Origin: Chitinophagaceae bacterium | GTDB taxonomy: Bacteria > Bacteroidota > Bacteroidia > Chitinophagales > Chitinophagaceae | Assembly: GCA_947454235.1 (NCBI GenBank) | Contig: CANGIY010000003.1 | Location: forward strand, 124,001 to 188,000 | Reading direction: 5' to 3' | DNA length: 64,000 nt | Shown: piece by piece, positions 59,352-64,000 of the stretch | Numbering within the stretch: the stretch's first letter is position 1 | How the letters are laid out: each line of letters begins with the position of its first letter | The notes under the pieces: model-generated | Databases searched by the model: none | What the model saw: only the letters and a program-made list of their open reading frames with translations | What the model was told of the DNA's origin: nothing | Translations under genes and position numbers: made by a program

Positions 59352-62300
59352 CTACCTTGATAGCATTACCTGGAATATTTCGTTTTTAGCACCAAGCTGT
59401 ACTTTAACCATGTACACACCATTTGGCAGTGTATCATCTAGCTTAATGCTGGTATTTAATTCTCGGTTGTACACTTGTTCAGTAGTTGTAAGTACTGTCT
59501 TACCCAACACATCGGTAATCGTTACTGCAACATCTTTAACGCGTTCGTCATCAACAATACCAAACAATTGAAGGTTACCCCTTGTAGGGTTGGGTGCTAC
59601 TTTCAAGGTATTGCCTGAAAGCCCAACTACCGGAACTCCCACAATAATAACTACTGTATCAGTGTTAGAAGTTGCAAGTCTACCCGTTACGCAATTATAA
59701 TTACTAAGTACTATGCAGTATACTTTCTGCCCGTCAGCCGGAGTATCAATCGTAAACGTACTGTTGGTTGCACCAACTATAGGAGTACCATTCACGTACC
59801 ATTGATAAGTAGGCGAAGTGCCACCGTAAGTGGTGGTTGCAGTAAAGGTTATCGACGTACCGTGCAAAACGTGTGTGCCCGGCGATGCTGTTATGGTTGC
59901 CGTAGGTGTCATTACTGAATCTACAACTATGTTAGCAATGGCAAATGCAGAATCCGGCACTGCACACATTTCAGAGCTAATCATGCGCACAACAATGTAG
60001 TCGGTTGCAGTAGGAACAAATGAGAATGCCCTAGTAGTATCGCGGTTGATACCATTCACTTGCCACAAATATGTAGGATGTAATCCCCCACTATCAGGCA
60101 CAGCGGTAAACGTAACCATTGTACCCGCACAAACCGTATCAGGATTAAGAATTGTAACAGCAGGTGCAATGATTGGTTTCACATTCATTTGAATGGTATC
60201 GCTGTTAATGCTATCAGGAGACACACACTGTGCGTTGCTGATTAAAATGCACCAAATTCTATCGAGGTTGCGAGGAACGTAAGAATAGAAACTTGTATCA
60301 GTACCCACATAACCAACATTGATTTTCCAATGGAACACAGGGTCAGTACCACCATTAACTATTGTTGCATGATAGTTTACACGTGTACCATCACAAACTG
60401 TATCTGCAGTTGCACTAATTGTGATAGATGGATGTACCACAGGTATCACTACCGGATAAACAGCATTACTTCTAACAGTATCAATTGTTCGGCACGGCGC
60501 ATTAGATGCAATTTGACAATAGATAGAATCGCCTGCTCTTGGAGTATCAACATAAGAACCAAGATGACCAACGATACGACCGTTCTTGTACCAATTGTAA
60601 TACGGCGCCGAACCACCATTAGTGACTGTAGCAAAGAAATTAATAGCACCACCCGCGCAAACTGTATCTGTTGGAGAATAAGTGATACGAACCGATGGCG
60701 TAACTATTGGATTTACTGTTTCACGAATTCCCCTGCTCACTGCCGAATCAACAATCAAGCAGCTTGCATTGGAATTCAATACACAAATAACTGAATCACC
60801 GTCATTTGGTGTGTAAGAGTAGCTGGTAGCACCAGAACCTACGTTAACGCGATTCACCTTCCATTGGTAAGTTGGCGCAGAACCGCCGTTGATGATAGCA
60901 GTTGTAAAATTCACAGTTGTGCCTGCGCAAACTGCACCCGATGGACTCGGAGTGACAATGATAGAAGGCGTTACATTCGGTAACACTGTCATTGTAATAG
61001 TATTGCTGTTCAACGTATCAGGTACCGAACACGCTGCACTTGCCGTCATGTGGCACAAAATTTCATCTCTATCTGTTGGGATGTAAGAATAAGCAGTATC
61101 AGTAGATACCGCTACGCCGTTTTTCTTCCACGTGTATGTTGGGTGTGTACCGCCGTTGGCTGAAGTTTGATTAAAAGTTACAGTTGTTCCTGCACAAACA
61201 GTATCGTTTGGTGTAACACGAATTGAAATTGAAGGATATACCAGCGGAATAACGTGCATTCTTATTGTATCGCTATAAACTGTGTCAGGTGTTGCACATA
61301 GTGCGCTACTCACCATTCTCACATAAAGCACATCGCTATCAGCCAAAGAACCAATTGAGAATGACGAAGCCGGATAAACGCCAATGCCATTTTTAAACCA
61401 AAGATATGTTGGTGCTGAACCCGTATTAGTTGAAGTTGAAGAGAATGTAACACTCGTTCCGGCACAAATTGTATCGCTTGATGCGCTTGCCGTAATTGTT
61501 GGATATACCAAAGCCCTTACATATACATGACTTACCGCGCTCACCGATGTATCTGGCGATGCGCAACGCTCAGTACTGTGTACAACACAAAAAACAGAGT
61601 CATGAGTTGTTGGACGATAGCTATAAGTTGGACCAACTGCAATATGAATACCATTTCTGTACCAATCAAACGAAGGAGCACCACCGGCGTCAGTAGCACT
61701 TGCTGAGAAACTGATCAAGCTTCCTGAACACACTGTATCAGCACTCGCCGAAGTAGTGATTGAAGGTGTTGTTACTGAGATAACCGTCATTTTAATACTG
61801 TCGCTAATAGCAGTGTCGCTGGTAACGCAAGCCAGACTTGTATGCAACACACACCTAATAACGTCACCGTCACTAGGCGAATAACTTAATGTATCGGCAG
61901 TACCAACACTGGTTCCATTAACCAGCCAATTGTAGCTTGGGGTCGCTCCGCCATTGGCAATCGAAGAACGATAAATAACACTAGTACCCGAGCACAAAGT
62001 ATCAGGAACACTTGCTGAAATCGCGATTCTCGGAGTAAGATGAGATACTGTGGTAATGTTAATCACATTGCTTATTACGGTATCAATTGTCCGGCATTGA
62101 TAGTTACTTATTAAACGGCAAGAAATCAAAGACCCTGAAGACGGAACATAGGAAAGAATGGAACTAGAGGTACCTATTGCAGTAGCCCTGTCGAACCACT
62201 GGTAAGACGGACCGTCTCCACCGTTTGTAGTAATCGCGTTAAAAACCACTCTAGACCCTTCGCAAACTGAATCACTGATTGTAAATATTCTTATTTCCGG

Positions 62301-63932
62301 AGGTCCATTACGTAAAACACGGTAAGTAAAAGTATCACTTACTATTGCCCTTGGCAATGCGCAAACTGCGTTGCTTATCACTTTTAAAAAATAAAAAGCT
62401 CCATCAAGTGGGTTAAACCTGATATTTGCTGTTGTATCGTCAGTCGAATAACCATTCTTGTACCAAAGCATCGACACAGAATCACCTGCATCGGTAACAG
62501 CTGCGTTCAACTCTATCATTGTTCCACTACAAACAGTATCGTGAACACTACTGCCAGTTACAACAACTGATGGGTGACGAGATGTTTTTACGTCAAAAAC
62601 CAATTTATTTGATATACCTATTGTGTCGCCGGTAGAGGCTTCCAAAATGTAGCAATATACCGTATCTCCATTATGAAGACTATCAATTCTCAAAGTCGCA
62701 GTATCACCAAATGACCAAGTACCTCCTATATTCCAACGATAGTTGAGGGCTGCAGCTACTGCCGGTATTACAGTCACTGATACAGGAGTTTCGGAACAAA
62801 CATTTAAAGTAGGAGTAGTTATTCTAGCTGGTGGCGCAGAAACAGTACGAACCAAATTGTTTTGCTGGTCAATAAAAAACAACCTTCCTGACCTTGAAAT
62901 GGCACAATCATAGGTCATTGAAAAAGATGCGTCCGTTGCATATCCTCCATCAACAGTGTAACCTAAACGGCCATTTCCGGCGTAAGTATAGATTCTGCCT
63001 GTTGATGATTCTACTTTTCTGATTACATTATTATTCTGATCGGCAATGTACATATTCCCGCCAGTATCAACCGATATGCCACCCGGACCGTTTAACAGCG
63101 CCATAGTCGCCGAACCATAATCACCGGTATATCCACCTGCAAGAGTTGTTGTATCAACATACCCCGCTACAGTCGAAATCTGCCCGAATGTATTAACTTT
63201 TCTAATTACATTATTTCTATAGTCTGCAATATAAATGTTTCCTGCTCTATCTATATCAATATCAACAGGTTGCGCCAATGCCGCATCAGTAGCCATTCCA
63301 CCATCACCTGCATACCCTGTCGTACCACCAGCAAGTACATTCAAATTTCCTGATGCATCAACCGAAAGAACTCTGCTTGTATTATCTGCTATCAATAAAG
63401 TGCCATCTGATTTCACTGCAACACCTATCGCACCATCAAGTGTTGTAGATGTCGCTGCACTACCCGTGCCCGTAAAACCCGTAGCACCTCCAACGCCCGC
63501 AACGGTAGTAATAATACCGGCAGTATCGACTTTTCGCACACAAGCATTTCCAAAGTCAGCAATGTATAGATTGCCAATATTGTCGACACAAATACCCATG
63601 GGCGAAAAAAGTGTAGCAGCAGTCGCTGCACCGCTATCGCCGGAGTACCCCGACGTAGAAATAGTTCCTGCAACTGTTGAAATAAACCCTGCTGTGTTCA
63701 CCTTGCGCACAACATGGTTATTCATATCTGATATATAAACATTCCCAGCAATATCAAGACAGATACTGGATGGTCCCCCAATTTCAGCCATTGTTGCGGC
63801 GCTTCCGTCACCCGTTGCTCCAATACCCAAATATATACCTGCATAGGTAGATATTTTCTGGGCTGAACTTTTTTGAAAACCGGCAAGCGAAATAAATAGA
63901 AATAGGAGTGAATATATGTACGTACGTTTCAT
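59352..63932 (-). CDS. Large T9SS type A sorting domain surface protein: NHL-repeat N-terminus and ~12 Ig-like repeats
   Basis: 1526 aa; signal peptide; NHL repeats (GPSSICLDIAGNVYISDMNNHVVRKVNTAG...); tandem ~88-aa repeats (DTVCAGT..F...GG..PTY.W..NG); CTD KVAPNPTRGNLQL...ITDVLGKTVL...LPNGVYMVKVQ. Confidence 0.93.
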   Translation of the reverse strand: MKRTYIYSLLFLFISLAGFQKSSAQKISTYAGIYLGIGATGDGSAATMAEIGGPSSICLDIAGNVYISDMNNHVVRKVNTAGFISTVAGTISTSGYSGDSGAATAATLFSPMGICVDNIGNLYIADFGNACVRKVDTAGIITTVAGVGGATGFTGTGSAATSTTLDGAIGVAVKSDGTLLIADNTSRVLSVDASGNLNVLAGGTTGYAGDGGMATDAALAQPVDIDIDRAGNIYIADYRNNVIRKVNTFGQISTVAGYVDTTTLAGGYTGDYGSATMALLNGPGGISVDTGGNMYIADQNNNVIRKVESSTGRIYTYAGNGRLGYTVDGGYATDASFSMTYDCAISRSGRLFFIDQQNNLVRTVSAPPARITTPTLNVCSETPVSVTVIPAVAAALNYRWNIGGTWSFGDTATLRIDSLHNGDTVYCYILEASTGDTIGISNKLVFDVKTSRHPSVVVTGSSVHDTVCSGTMIELNAAVTDAGDSVSMLWYKNGYSTDDTTANIRFNPLDGAFYFLKVISNAVCALPRAIVSDTFTYRVLRNGPPEIRIFTISDSVCEGSRVVFNAITTNGGDGPSYQWFDRATAIGTSSSILSYVPSSGSLISCRLISNYQCRTIDTVISNVINITTVSHLTPRIAISASVPDTLCSGTSVIYRSSIANGGATPSYNWLVNGTSVGTADTLSYSPSDGDVIRCVLHTSLACVTSDTAISDSIKMTVISVTTPSITTSASADTVCSGSLISFSASATDAGGAPSFDWYRNGIHIAVGPTYSYRPTTHDSVFCVVHSTERCASPDTSVSAVSHVYVRALVYPTITASASSDTICAGTSVTFSSTSTNTGSAPTYLWFKNGIGVYPASSFSIGSLADSDVLYVRMVSSALCATPDTVYSDTIRMHVIPLVYPSISIRVTPNDTVCAGTTVTFNQTSANGGTHPTYTWKKNGVAVSTDTAYSYIPTDRDEILCHMTASAACSVPDTLNSNTITMTVLPNVTPSIIVTPSPSGAVCAGTTVNFTTAIINGGSAPTYQWKVNRVNVGSGATSYSYTPNDGDSVICVLNSNASCLIVDSAVSRGIRETVNPIVTPSVRITYSPTDTVCAGGAINFFATVTNGGSAPYYNWYKNGRIVGHLGSYVDTPRAGDSIYCQIASNAPCRTIDTVRSNAVYPVVIPVVHPSITISATADTVCDGTRVNYHATIVNGGTDPVFHWKINVGYVGTDTSFYSYVPRNLDRIWCILISNAQCVSPDSINSDTIQMNVKPIIAPAVTILNPDTVCAGTMVTFTAVPDSGGLHPTYLWQVNGINRDTTRAFSFVPTATDYIVVRMISSEMCAVPDSAFAIANIVVDSVMTPTATITASPGTHVLHGTSITFTATTTYGGTSPTYQWYVNGTPIVGATNSTFTIDTPADGQKVYCIVLSNYNCVTGRLATSNTDTVVIIVGVPVVGLSGNTLKVAPNPTRGNLQLFGIVDDERVKDVAVTITDVLGKTVLTTTEQVYNRELNTSIKLDDTLPNGVYMVKVQLGAKNEIFQVMLSR

Positions 63933-64000
63933 AACCCGCTATGTTTAAGATTGCAATTTAAGCATTCAATTTTAATTTAATTCTGATTAGGCTCCTTTTA

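Noticed and set aside
60330-60794. 154-aa Cys/Ser-rich ORF opposite the large T9SS gene (also 61496..61696, 63235..63738)
   Set aside because: Antisense ORFs produced by periodic repeats on the coding strand

Overview
A 64 kb chromosomal window from a Bacteroidota genome. The phylum call rests on TAnnTTTG-type promoters, type IX secretion sorting domains (types A and B), a ~285-aa primary-type sigma factor and BatA/LemA/TPM genes; a Chitinophagales-like origin is only an inference. Most of the window is housekeeping: lon (cut by the left edge), secG, lptE-like, rpsP, sigma-70, lgt, dgt, queA, purH, tRNA-Leu(TAG), folD, pyk. The accessory-looking parts are: (1) an 865-aa protein joining a macro-like N-terminus to a KAP-type P-loop NTPase with inserted TM segments, preceded by a small ORF; (2) a CXXCH-containing putative lipoprotein next to a clear bacterial homologue of pepsin (family A1); (3) a ~3.9 kb islet of small orphan exported proteins and a carbamoyltransferase, interspersed with and bounded by palindromic intergenic repeats; (4) a ~130-bp tandem array of nested hairpins; (5) an acyl-carrier-protein-like small protein that appears to lack the phosphopantetheine serine; (6) three T9SS cargo proteins, one with NHL repeats and about 12 Cys-containing Ig-like repeats. 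No CRISPR array, rRNA, integrase or intact transposase was seen. All family calls are by reading motifs; no database search was run.
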